From Deltaproteobacteria bacterium (lineage in GTDB: Bacteria; Desulfobacterota; Desulfomonilia; UBA1062), in contig QMLJ01000072.1 in assembly GCA_003643935.1 (NCBI GenBank), positions 1 through 6,479 on the forward strand: a stretch of 6,479 nt of DNA. The letters run 5' to 3'. Positions 1 to 6,479 of this stretch are shown piece by piece. The translations under genes and the position numbers were made by a program. Below the pieces are notes generated by a model, which saw nothing but the letters and a program-made list of their open reading frames with translations, was not told the origin of the DNA and ran no database searches. The stretch's first letter is position 1. Each line of letters begins with the position of its first letter.

Positions 1-1214
1 AAAACGTAGATATACCTTTCGACAGGTTTATAATGGAATTAGAGGACAGCATATACCGGTCACATGCAGTGAAAAAGGTGGATATCAGCGAGGACAGGGC
101 TATACTTATAGCGACATTTCCTAATATCACGGACAAATCCCGCATACAGATGCAGGAACTAGAGGCGCTTACCCTATCGGCTGGTATACATGTGCTGGAC
201 AAAGTCATACAGAGGCGACCGAAACCTGACCCCAGGCTGATCGTTGGAAAGGGAAAGTTAAATGAAATAGTGATAAATGCCCTTGCCATGGATGCAAACC
301 TACTTGTCTTTAACCAGGAGCTTAGCCCATCTCAATCACGAGCTATCTCAGACTTCAGCGATTTAAGGGTAATAGACCGAACGCAACTTATCCTCGATAT
401 ATTCGCCAAGAGGGCAAAAACAAAGGAAGGCAAGATACAGGTGGAGCTTGCACAGCTTAAATACGCCATGCCAAGGCTCGTAGGGGCAAGGCCTGCATTA
501 AGCAGGCTGGCTGGTGGCATAGGGACGAGGGGTCCGGGGGAGACAAAGCTTGAGATTGACAGGAGGCGTGCAAAGGAGCGTATCTCCAGGCTTGAACACG
601 AGATAAAACGTATAAGCAAGAAAAGGGGTGTAACCAGAGAGAAGAGAAGTAAAAATCACGTACCTGTTGTATCCATAATAGGTTACACGAATACGGGCAA
701 GTCAACGCTACTTAATACGCTAACAAGAGGTAAAGTTTTTACGGCGGATATGCCCTTTGCAACACTAGACCCATCAAGCAAAAGGTTAAGGTTCCCAAGC
801 GATCTGGATGTAATTATCACGGATACAGTCGGTTTCTTGAGAGAGCTCCCGGAGGAACTTAAAAAGGCCTTCATGGCAACGCTAGAAGAATTAAACAATG
901 CAGACCTGTTACTAGAGGTAATAGACTTAAGTGACCCTGACATAGAAGGTAAAATGCTGGCTGTTGATAAAATACTCGAGGGATTGAGTCTGCAATCAAA
1001 ACCAAGGATAAAGGTATTTAATAAGTCAGACAAGGTGGATGAAGAGATGGCGAATGCCTATGCAACAAGATACAATGGGTGCGTAATATCCGCAATAAAC
1101 AGGCCAACGCTTAAACCCCTTGTGGAGAGAATCCATGAGTTCTTCCTAGGCACTCTCACCACTAGCGTCACTAGATATAAAACCAATGCAGACTCTCGTC
1201 AAGATAGGCCCTAA
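1..1214 (+). CDS. hflX: GTPase HflX, long form, 5' end cut by window edge
   Basis: This is a ribosome-associated GTPase of the OBG/HflX group. In characterised bacteria HflX binds the 50S subunit and splits or rescues stalled ribosomes, especially under heat stress. Numbering from the ATG at base 33, an HflX N-terminal domain spans about residues 22-108, with the family signatures VIQRRPKPDPRLIVGKGKL and ELSPSQSRAI. The helical linker that follows carries GGIGTRGPGETKLEIDRRR. The G domain shows G1 GYTNTGKST (217-225), the G2 region FATLDPS, G3 DTVG (264-267), G4 NKSD (330-333) and a G5-like SAI near 353. The frame is open from base 3 to the ATG and reads NVDIPFDRFI. That resembles the stretch just before this domain in long HflX proteins with an extra N-terminal region, so the real start is probably upstream. 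No good Shine-Dalgarno precedes base 33. The protein ends soon after the G domain with a short polar tail, so the C-terminal subdomain of E. coli HflX appears to be absent. Family assignment is very secure; the true start is unseen. Confidence 0.95.
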   Translation, partial: NVDIPFDRFIMELEDSIYRSHAVKKVDISEDRAILIATFPNITDKSRIQMQELEALTLSAGIHVLDKVIQRRPKPDPRLIVGKGKLNEIVINALAMDANLLVFNQELSPSQSRAISDFSDLRVIDRTQLILDIFAKRAKTKEGKIQVELAQLKYAMPRLVGARPALSRLAGGIGTRGPGETKLEIDRRRAKERISRLEHEIKRISKKRGVTREKRSKNHVPVVSIIGYTNTGKSTLLNTLTRGKVFTADMPFATLDPSSKRLRFPSDLDVIITDTVGFLRELPEELKKAFMATLEELNNADLLLEVIDLSDPDIEGKMLAVDKILEGLSLQSKPRIKVFNKSDKVDEEMANAYATRYNGCVISAINRPTLKPLVERIHEFFLGTLTTSVTRYKTNADSRQDRP

Positions 1215-1267
1215 TTCAATGGTAAATCCTGATGAGTTCCTATTACATAATGCACCAAGGAGCTCCC

Positions 1268-4200
1268 TCATGGATTATTCATAATCATACCCTTCGGATT
1301 CTTTATTAATTCCTTTGGAAGACCCAGGCCTCTTAGCAATGGACCCTTTATGGCATCTGAAAGGCTATTCATGGGCTCCACCACTATGGAAGGGTCATCT
1401 ATGTCCCCTGTCACCTTGAAACTCAGCACGAATATCTTCTTGTTTTTCCCGGTTATGACCCATCCTACGATAGGTATCACGCTTATTACCTTATCAAAGG
1501 TCTCAAGAGGCTGCACACCAAGGTTTGCATCTATGTACTTTTTCTCCAGCATATATCTTCCCACGGCAGAAAACTGCAAAGAGTTGCTGTCGAGACGAAA
1601 GTCGTCAAAATACGCTATTCCATCTTTAATTGTGAATGTAGAAGATATATAGTTATAAGGAAACCCATGCTCAAATATATCCAATGTACGTGTCTTTAGT
1701 ATCTTGTAAATATTCAACACGCCGAACAATTTAGACAACAGATTAAACCTAAGAATACGACCGTCCGAGGCATAAAAAGCGAGAGTGCCGTTTATCGCGT
1801 CCACCCTACCCCATATATGACCGATAAGGTCCATGCTACCCTCTATCCGCGCAGCCCCACCTGTTATAGCGGCAAAGAGATCTTTCATGTCCACGTCTTT
1901 CAAACTCAGGTAAAAGTCAAGTTCTTCTGCCTTACCCGAGGAAAGCACCGCACCCCCTTTTACGTTACCTTTAAGACCACTCAAGTGCATATCCTTGAGG
2001 ATCAACCTGCCATGATCGAGTCTTGCATGAGCTTCACCCTCGCTGAATGGTATGCCCAATACAACAATATTACCTAGATCAAGGTGTGCATCCCCATCAA
2101 TCTGATCAAGCATTCCATTTTTGGCCTGGCTTTCACCACTATTCAACTTGAGGTTTTCAATACCAATGTTACCCTTGAAATACGGCCTTTTTAACATGTC
2201 CAGATGGCCGGACAGATGGAAATCAACCCCATTCAGAGCTAAACTAAGCATGGTGCTTCTAAGACTTTTACCGTCCATAAGCACATACCCGTTACATCCA
2301 ACAGGCGTGGCTCCGTGATACACAAGTGCATCTACAAGGCGGAGCTTGCCTTTTAGGTACGGCTTAGTTTTTTTCTTCCACCGCACAAGGACACTACCAT
2401 CAACCAACCCCTTAAGCCTGTGGTAGTGGCCTCCTGCAAATGCCTCCATATAATTAAGATCAAGCGGTCCCTTTATGGCCAAGCTATTCCCTACACCTCC
2501 AATAGAAACATCCAGTGCGATTTTCTGCCTCCCAACAGGTATTTGGAGTCTCTTTATATCCAATCTAAACCCATTGTATAGCTTGCCCTTAATCTTACCA
2601 CGGCCGTGAAGCAGGCCTTTTGTATACCTGTAATGTGTGCCGAACAGGGTGAATCCTTTTGAAGACACCCTTATATTTCCTGAAAGTTCCGGGCCCTTGC
2701 CTTTTCCACTTATTATAACGAGAAGGTGATCTTTGGCCTGAAAAACATCACTCACGGACAGGCTATGACTCTTGAGGGTGTACGTGTATGCCCTCTCTCC
2801 GAAGAGGTCACTAATACTCATCTTGAGCGAGTCTACAGGCAATTCATTCACAATACCCCTCAGGTCGACAAGCACAGGGGAACTAAAGTCCTTGGAGACT
2901 GCTCTTAATGTAAGTCCTTTTAAACTGATGCCTCCCAAGCTAAAAGAACAGTCATCAAGGAATACGTTACCAGATACGCTAGCAGACCTGCCTGAGAGCT
3001 TGTCCCACCTCACCCTTACGCTGCCGCTGACACGTCCCTTACTTACGTTAGAAGCAGTGGCAAACAGCCTGTTAAGGCTGGCCGGCATTACTATTGCCCG
3101 CCATGCAGGGAAAAAGTCCGCAAGGTCCATATCATTTATGTCAACACCTATCTTAAGCCTAAGTCCTTTCCTCGCTATATCCAGGAATCTAACATCCACC
3201 TTGTTAATCTTGGACCTACCCATGTAACCGGTTAGATTTTCAAATATGGCATCACCACCCTTTAGTACAAAAGAACCAGTAATGTTTTTTACCACGTCAT
3301 TGGTGTAACCTTCGCTAAACCACTGTCCATCCAGTTTTTCCTCCACGTATAGACTGGACAATAGCTGCCTAGGATCCCTAAGACCTTCCAGTGGACCACT
3401 GTATCGTATGTGGGAAAATTCCGACTTTCCATGCCTTATATTTGACATAAGTAATTTAGACAACCATGATGGTAGATATTCGGTTGGCAGGTAGTCCACA
3501 AACCTGTCATAGTCAAACTCAGAAGAATGTAGGTCAAACTCCAAGGATGCAGTGCGCAAGTCATTAAGCCTGTTGATCCTTGCATGCCCGTTCAGATCTA
3601 TAACTTTACTCTTAAAAACAATGGGGGTCACCAAAAGGCTGTTCATATCGCCCCTGAAATCCGCGGCCAAGGTGACATCCCCGAACCTTACATGCCTTGA
3701 TGGATATATGAACTCAAGGGAAGAAACATCTGCGTTTACAGACATGCTAATGGCATTGCCTGCAAATTCACCCTTTAACTTTAGATTAGCCATACCCAAG
3801 ACCTTGCTAAAAAATTCCCCCAGGTTGATAGAATCAATGACCAAGGAGTAGCGCCACCTAGGCTTTTCAAGAGAACCTTTAATTGTAAAGTTGCTTCCTG
3901 AAATAACGCCTACGAGATAAATCCCCTTATGCCCTACATAACCGTTAATATCCCTGATCTTTAAAGGTCTTCCCTTGATAAACCCGTTTATCTCCCCCCG
4001 GGCCACCTTGAAACGGGGTAAACCCGTACCTTTTCTTGGTAAGCCTATCTTGATTTTCTTGAGGGCATCCCACCTGCGTATTGTAATATTGGGTTGATCT
4101 AGGCCTATACCCTTTATACGCACCTGGCCAAGTAACAGGCGCCAGGTTGATATTCGCACAATCGCCTCTTTCGCCCCGAATACCAAGGTGTCTGGAGATC

Positions 4201-4426
4201 CTATCTTTACATGTGATGCGTTTAACACAAATGAGGGGAATATTTTTGCCTTCATACTTTCAATAGAGACAGGCATATCAAGGCTGGAAGCTAGTATTCT
4301 CTCTGCCTTTGTCCTTAAGTATTCGGGCTTTATGTATGCATGCCATGCCCATATGATGGAGGCAAAAAAAACAGCTACTATCAACAAAACCATTAATATT
4401 ATCTTGTTCCTGAATGACATGCCCAT
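1268..4426 (-). CDS. AsmA/YhdP-like membrane-anchored envelope protein (1052 aa)
   Basis: This is a large protein of the AsmA-like superfamily (AsmA, YhdP, TamB). Studied members are inner-membrane-anchored, span the periplasm as beta-strand-rich grooves, and support outer-membrane homeostasis and phospholipid transfer between membranes. Residues 8-30 form one hydrophobic segment (KIILMVLLIVAVFFASIIWAW) after a short basic N-terminus, so most of the protein should be periplasmic. An AsmA-type N-terminal motif follows (LLLGQVRIKGIGLDQPNITI). The long middle has alternating hydrophobic strands and many short 'L.G.' or 'G.V' turns. About residues 870-1020 match the AsmA_2/YhdP C-terminal pattern: GTLAFYASDGRILRFN, LLSKLFGVLNIYKIL, GFPYNYISSTFTIKDG, then IPIVGWVITG and GDIDDPSIVVEP. 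Its length is near that of YhdP. The start at 4426 has GAGG at 4440-4437 with 10-base spacing; an in-frame ATG at 4420 is the alternative. The gene converges with hflX and diverges from flgF, so it is probably transcribed alone. The exact subfamily and substrate cannot be decided from sequence alone. Confidence 0.85.
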   Translation of the reverse strand: MGMSFRNKIILMVLLIVAVFFASIIWAWHAYIKPEYLRTKAERILASSLDMPVSIESMKAKIFPSFVLNASHVKIGSPDTLVFGAKEAIVRISTWRLLLGQVRIKGIGLDQPNITIRRWDALKKIKIGLPRKGTGLPRFKVARGEINGFIKGRPLKIRDINGYVGHKGIYLVGVISGSNFTIKGSLEKPRWRYSLVIDSINLGEFFSKVLGMANLKLKGEFAGNAISMSVNADVSSLEFIYPSRHVRFGDVTLAADFRGDMNSLLVTPIVFKSKVIDLNGHARINRLNDLRTASLEFDLHSSEFDYDRFVDYLPTEYLPSWLSKLLMSNIRHGKSEFSHIRYSGPLEGLRDPRQLLSSLYVEEKLDGQWFSEGYTNDVVKNITGSFVLKGGDAIFENLTGYMGRSKINKVDVRFLDIARKGLRLKIGVDINDMDLADFFPAWRAIVMPASLNRLFATASNVSKGRVSGSVRVRWDKLSGRSASVSGNVFLDDCSFSLGGISLKGLTLRAVSKDFSSPVLVDLRGIVNELPVDSLKMSISDLFGERAYTYTLKSHSLSVSDVFQAKDHLLVIISGKGKGPELSGNIRVSSKGFTLFGTHYRYTKGLLHGRGKIKGKLYNGFRLDIKRLQIPVGRQKIALDVSIGGVGNSLAIKGPLDLNYMEAFAGGHYHRLKGLVDGSVLVRWKKKTKPYLKGKLRLVDALVYHGATPVGCNGYVLMDGKSLRSTMLSLALNGVDFHLSGHLDMLKRPYFKGNIGIENLKLNSGESQAKNGMLDQIDGDAHLDLGNIVVLGIPFSEGEAHARLDHGRLILKDMHLSGLKGNVKGGAVLSSGKAEELDFYLSLKDVDMKDLFAAITGGAARIEGSMDLIGHIWGRVDAINGTLAFYASDGRILRFNLLSKLFGVLNIYKILKTRTLDIFEHGFPYNYISSTFTIKDGIAYFDDFRLDSNSLQFSAVGRYMLEKKYIDANLGVQPLETFDKVISVIPIVGWVITGKNKKIFVLSFKVTGDIDDPSIVVEPMNSLSDAIKGPLLRGLGLPKELIKNPKGMIMNNP

Positions 4427-4449
4427 ATATCATCATCCTCTATGGCGTA

Positions 4450-4481
4450 GATATACCAGGATATTAGAAAAATAAAGTCAA
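4450..4481 (-). promoter_or_regulatory. weak candidate promoter for the AsmA-like gene
   Basis: On the minus strand a -35-like TTGACT (4481-4476) is followed by an extended -10-like TGG-TATATC (4458-4450). The 20-base spacer is too long for a normal sigma-70 promoter, although an extended -10 can work with a poor -35. Transcription would begin near 4443, only about 17 bases before the start codon and just ahead of the GAGG ribosome site. This is a tentative call. TTGACA also occurs on this strand at 4527-4522 and 4573-4568, without a convincing -10 at the right distance. Confidence 0.2.
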
Positions 4482-4518
4482 TATCATTCTATGGCCTATG
4501 GCAAGCACACCTATTTTA

Positions 4519-4573
4519 ACATGTCAAGGTAGGAAAAAAAGTTTGGTAATGGAAATTCTTTCCTACATGTCAA
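4519..4573. repeat. pair of 9-base direct repeats ACATGTCAA
   Basis: ACATGTCAA occurs at 4519-4527 and again at 4565-4573, with starts 46 bases apart. Relative to the transcription start predicted from the sigma-54 promoter (about 4646), the copies lie near -127 to -119 and -81 to -73. This is the usual range for enhancer sites of NtrC-family activators. Each copy contains the palindrome ACATGT. The repeats are seen directly; a binding function is inferred. Each copy read on the minus strand gives TTGACATGT, so they could instead contribute -35 elements to the AsmA-like gene. Confidence 0.5.
4529..4566. repeat. inverted repeat GTAGGAAA / TTTCCTAC
   Basis: A perfect 8-base inverted repeat has arms GTAGGAAA (4529-4536) and TTTCCTAC (4559-4566), separated by 22 bases. 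It lies between, and slightly overlaps, the two ACATGTCAA repeats. A further 9-base odd palindrome CTACTGTAG follows at 4574-4582, so GTAG/CTAC elements recur across 4529-4582. The region is non-coding and centred about 100 bases upstream of the predicted flgF transcription start. It could be an activator site or a cruciform. It is not a terminator for either neighbour, because both genes begin here and point outward. Confidence 0.45.
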
Positions 4574-4619
4574 CTACTGTAGCCACCAAGAATGTTTAGA
4601 ATTGCTGGGGTAAAGGGCA

Positions 4620-4635
4620 TGGCATTAAAGTTGCT
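4620..4635 (+). promoter_or_regulatory. sigma-54 (RpoN) type promoter of the flgF operon
   Basis: The sequence TGGCAT-TAAAG-TTGCT matches the sigma-54 consensus TGGCAC-N5-TTGCW at every defined position except the last base of the -24 box (T for C). The invariant GG (4621-4622) and GC (4633-4634) are exactly ten bases apart. The predicted transcription start is about base 4646. That leaves a leader of roughly 14 bases, just enough to hold the flgF ribosome site GAGGAG (4647-4652). Sigma-54 control of rod and hook genes, activated by FlrC/FleQ/FlgR-type regulators, is established in several flagellated bacteria, so the position is sensible. Activity is inferred. Confidence 0.75.
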
Positions 4636-4659
4636 TTTCCATGGCCGAGGAGAAGGAAA

Positions 4660-5397
4660 ATGGATCAGGGCATATATACAGCGGCAGCAGGTGCCATAGG
4701 CATGGAAGCAAGGCTCAATATTATATCCAACAACATTGCAAACATAAACACCATAGGTTTCAAAAAGGATGATATATCGTTTGAAGAATTCGAGCGGCTC
4801 CTTGACACATACACCCTGGCAGAGGGTCAGTATAAAAGGATCCCTATAGACGTGATAGCAGAAGAGGGTCACATCGACAAGACACAGGGTCCTGTACGCC
4901 ACACAGGCAATCCACTTGATCTAGCCATAATAGGCAAGGGCTTCTTCGTTGTAAAGACCCCTAAAGGCATGAGATATACAAGGGCAGGTAATTTTCATAT
5001 ATCCTTAGATGGCCTGCTGGTTGATATCAACGGTAATGCTGTTCAGGGTGAAGGCGGTGATATTGCATTGGAGCAGGGAAAGGTAATTATCTCTCCTGAC
5101 GGCGACATAAAGGAAAACGGAGCTTCTATAGACAAGCTAAAAATAGTAGATATACCATCCCAGTACCTGGTCAAGGAGGGTAAAAATCTGTTTAATATAC
5201 GTAAGGGAGGCACCCCTATACCTGTACATATACCATCCATCTCTCAAGGAAACCTGGAGATGTCCAACGTAGAGGCTGTAAAGGAGATGGTAGGACTGAT
5301 AACCACTCAGAGGGCATACGAGTCATTCCAGAAAGTGATTAAAACGTTTAAGGACACCTATTCCATGTCAATAAGGGATATAGGCACACTTGCTTAG
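4660..5397 (+). CDS. flgF: flagellar basal-body rod protein FlgF (245 aa)
   Basis: FlgF is the proximal-rod protein of the flagellar drive shaft. It is exported through the flagellar type III apparatus, so it should lack a Sec signal, and none is seen. The N-terminal rod motif lies at about residues 5-36 (YTAAAGAIGMEARLNIISNN, then IANINTIGFKK). The central FlgE/F/G domain begins at LDLAIIGKGFFVV (residue 86) and includes RYTRAGNFHISLDGLLVD. The C-terminal rod helix is at about 197-232 (GNLEMSNVEAVKEMVGLITT, then QRAYESFQKV). Its length is normal for the family. The start is firm: GAGGAG lies 7 bases upstream, and the frame closes at a TAG (4597-4599) with no other start in between. It is first in a run with flgG and flgA. 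FlgF and FlgG are paralogues; this copy is called FlgF from its position, its MDQGIYTAAAGA start and its divergence from the clear FlgG that follows. Confidence 0.88.
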   Translation: MDQGIYTAAAGAIGMEARLNIISNNIANINTIGFKKDDISFEEFERLLDTYTLAEGQYKRIPIDVIAEEGHIDKTQGPVRHTGNPLDLAIIGKGFFVVKTPKGMRYTRAGNFHISLDGLLVDINGNAVQGEGGDIALEQGKVIISPDGDIKENGASIDKLKIVDIPSQYLVKEGKNLFNIRKGGTPIPVHIPSISQGNLEMSNVEAVKEMVGLITTQRAYESFQKVIKTFKDTYSMSIRDIGTLA

Positions 5398-5408
5398 GGA
5401 GGTAATAA

Positions 5409-6200
5409 ATGATCAGAGCTATGTGGACAGCTGCGACAGGCATGAGCGCACAGCAGATGCTTATCGATGTCATGGCCAACAACCTTGCAAACGTTAACAC
5501 TACAAGCTTCAAGAAGAGCAGGGCAGAGTTCGAGGACCTGATGTACACAACCTACAAGGAACAGGGCAGCCAGACAGCAGCGGGCGGGTACGTCCCAGTT
5601 GGCATAGAGGTCGGCATGGGCACAGGACCAGTTGCTGTAAGCAAGATCTTCACCCAGGGCGACTATGTGCAGACAAAGAACAAGCTGGACCTTGCCATAG
5701 AAGGAGACGGCTTCTTCAAGGTAATCGCCGCTGACCAAGACAACCAGGAGGTGTATACAAGAGAGGGATCATTCAAACTGGACAAGGATGGCTATATAGT
5801 TAATTCCAGAGGTGACAGGCTTCAGCCCGAGTTTAGTGTACCTTCGAATACGACCAACATTGTAATCGCAAAAAACGGCGACATAACATGCCTTGATTCC
5901 TCGGATACAGTATTAGCAACAGGAAGCATATCTATCTATACATTCACAAACCCTGCAGGCCTAAAGGCCATTGGAGAAAATTACTATATAGCTACTGATG
6001 CATCAGGTGATGCAGTGGAAGGCGTGCCAGGTACTGATAACTTCGGCACCATTGCCCAGGGATACATTGAGATGTCTAACGTTGATGCCGTGGAAGAGAT
6101 GATCAACATGATTGCCGGGCAGAGGGCGTACGAGATCAATTCAAAGGCCATTAAAACAGCTGATTCCATGCTACAGGTCGCTAATAATCTCGTGAGGTAA
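5409..6200 (+). CDS. flgG: flagellar distal-rod protein FlgG (263 aa)
   Basis: FlgG forms the distal rod that crosses the periplasm through the P and L rings, and it is exported by the flagellar type III system. The start MIRAMWTAATGMSAQQ is typical of FlgG. The N-terminal rod motif ANNLANVNTTSFKK lies at 23-36; serine 33 stands where glycine is common (NTTGFK). The FlgG-type segment YVPVGIEVGMGTGPV is followed by the core motif LDLAIEGDGFFKV (from residue 93), YTREGSFKLDKDGYIV, and the C-terminal coiled-coil region starting GYIEMSNVDAVEEMINMIAG (218 onward) and continuing QRAYEINSKAIKTAD. The length is standard. The ribosome site GGAGG (5398-5402) directly follows the flgF stop, and the gap between genes is 11 bases, which suggests coupled translation. 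The first half uses noticeably more C-ending codons than the second half or flgF. Confidence 0.96.
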   Translation: MIRAMWTAATGMSAQQMLIDVMANNLANVNTTSFKKSRAEFEDLMYTTYKEQGSQTAAGGYVPVGIEVGMGTGPVAVSKIFTQGDYVQTKNKLDLAIEGDGFFKVIAADQDNQEVYTREGSFKLDKDGYIVNSRGDRLQPEFSVPSNTTNIVIAKNGDITCLDSSDTVLATGSISIYTFTNPAGLKAIGENYYIATDASGDAVEGVPGTDNFGTIAQGYIEMSNVDAVEEMINMIAGQRAYEINSKAIKTADSMLQVANNLVR

Positions 6201-6207
6201 GGCCAAG

Positions 6208-6479
6208 ATGAGAAAAGTTATAGCATACATCGCCGCATTCTTGGTATCCTTGTTATCTGTTACTACACCGGTGCATGCAATAACCACCGTAGTAATAAAA
6301 GGCCAGGCCAAGGTTGAAGGCTACAAGGTCATACTGGGGGATATAGCCAAGATAAGTGGCAACAATGCACACTCACTATCCAGAATTGTTATAGCATTGT
6401 TTCCCCCTGACCAGGGACGATTGAACCTTTCCAGGAGGTATATCAAGGACAAGATCGAGCATAGGTATAAAGATAAAGT
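6208..6479 (+). CDS. flgA: flagellar P-ring assembly chaperone FlgA, 3' end cut by window edge
   Basis: FlgA is a periplasmic chaperone needed for assembly of FlgI into the flagellar P ring. Only the first 90 codons are present and the frame is open at the window end. A clear Sec signal peptide is visible: MRK, a hydrophobic core (VIAYIAAFLVSLLSV) and a cleavage site after PVHA (residue 24). The mature part starts ITTVVIKGQAKVEGYKVILG and continues DIAKISG. The LGDIA motif (43-47) is typical of FlgA, as is the later run IVIALFPPDQGRLNLSRRYI, which resembles the FlgA segment leading to the SAF-type domain. The start lies 7 bases after the flgG stop. The ribosome site GAGGTAAGG (6194-6202) spans that stop codon. 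Position after flgG fits the flgF-flgG-flgA-flgH-flgI order of many diderm flagellates, so flgH probably follows outside the window. Confidence 0.85.
   Translation, partial: MRKVIAYIAAFLVSLLSVTTPVHAITTVVIKGQAKVEGYKVILGDIAKISGNNAHSLSRIVIALFPPDQGRLNLSRRYIKDKIEHRYKDK

Noticed and set aside
33..35. ATG at base 33 as the true start of hflX.
   Set aside because: The frame is open upstream with HflX-like residues, and no proper ribosome site precedes this ATG.
332..705. Two overlapping minus-strand open frames (332-619 and 457-705) inside hflX.
   Set aside because: Both lie antisense to the most conserved part of HflX and have no independent support.
1234..1265. Possible hairpin between the convergent ends of hflX and the AsmA-like gene: GAGTTCC (1234-1240) with GGAGCTC (1259-1265), one T-G wobble.
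   Set aside because: The loop is 18 bases, the stem is short and no T-run follows on either strand, so it is not a convincing intrinsic terminator.
2772..3227. Open frame of 151 codons on the plus strand inside the AsmA-like gene.
   Set aside because: It is antisense to a long intact gene with family motifs, shows no recognisable domain, and is one of several such shadow frames.
4627..4651. Sigma-28-like pair TAAAGTTG (4627-4634) and GCCGAGGA (4644-4651) overlapping the sigma-54 promoter.
   Set aside because: The spacer is 9 bases instead of about 11, and transcription would start almost on the flgF ATG. The sigma-54 match explains the region better.
4570..4902. Open frame of 110 codons on the minus strand running from flgF across its promoter region.
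   Set aside because: It overlaps conserved flgF codons and the sigma-54 promoter, has no family motif, and looks like a shadow frame.
5394..5738. Open frame of 114 codons on the minus strand antisense to the 5' half of flgG.
   Set aside because: It is fully explained as a shadow of flgG; its cysteine/leucine-rich composition is typical of reverse reading of conserved rod-protein codons.
1..6479. Search for tRNA/rRNA genes, CRISPR arrays, insertion sequences, attachment sites and defence-type genes.
   Set aside because: No such pattern was visible; nearly all of the window is accounted for by the five genes and one divergent regulatory region.

Overview
The window looks like ordinary chromosomal DNA from a flagellated, diderm (outer-membrane) bacterium. 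It carries an AsmA/YhdP-like envelope protein, distal-rod flagellar genes and flgA, whose product serves P-ring assembly. The codon use is rich in ATA (Ile) and AGG/AGA (Arg). The flgF-flgG-flgA order, a long-form HflX and a sigma-54-type promoter ahead of flgF all fit a Desulfobacterota- or Nitrospirota-like lineage. That placement is an inference from style and context, not from a database match.

Layout. Bases 1-1214 (+) hold the 3' part of hflX, a ribosome-associated GTPase. Its frame is open to the left edge, so the first visible ATG (base 33) is probably internal. After a 53-base gap the convergent gene on the minus strand (4426 down to 1268) encodes a 1052-residue, membrane-anchored AsmA/YhdP-like protein. 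Bases 4427-4659 form a 233-base divergent intergenic region. It contains a near-consensus sigma-54 promoter (4620-4635) just ahead of flgF, and a cluster of direct and inverted repeats (4519-4582) at a distance suited to an enhancer-binding activator. Bases 4660-6479 (+) hold flgF, flgG and the 5' part of flgA, tightly packed with Shine-Dalgarno sequences at or across the preceding stop codons. They are almost certainly one operon that continues past the right edge, probably into flgH and flgI.

How the genes work together. FlgF and FlgG are the proximal- and distal-rod proteins of the flagellar basal body. FlgA is the periplasmic chaperone for the P-ring protein FlgI that surrounds that rod. 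The sigma-54 promoter suggests these genes belong to a middle class of a flagellar hierarchy controlled by RpoN and an NtrC-family activator. HflX and the AsmA-like protein have no evident functional link to the flagellum and may simply be neighbours. I found no mobile element, RNA gene, CRISPR array, or sign of a new defence or biosynthetic system. The most informative non-coding part is the flgF upstream region.
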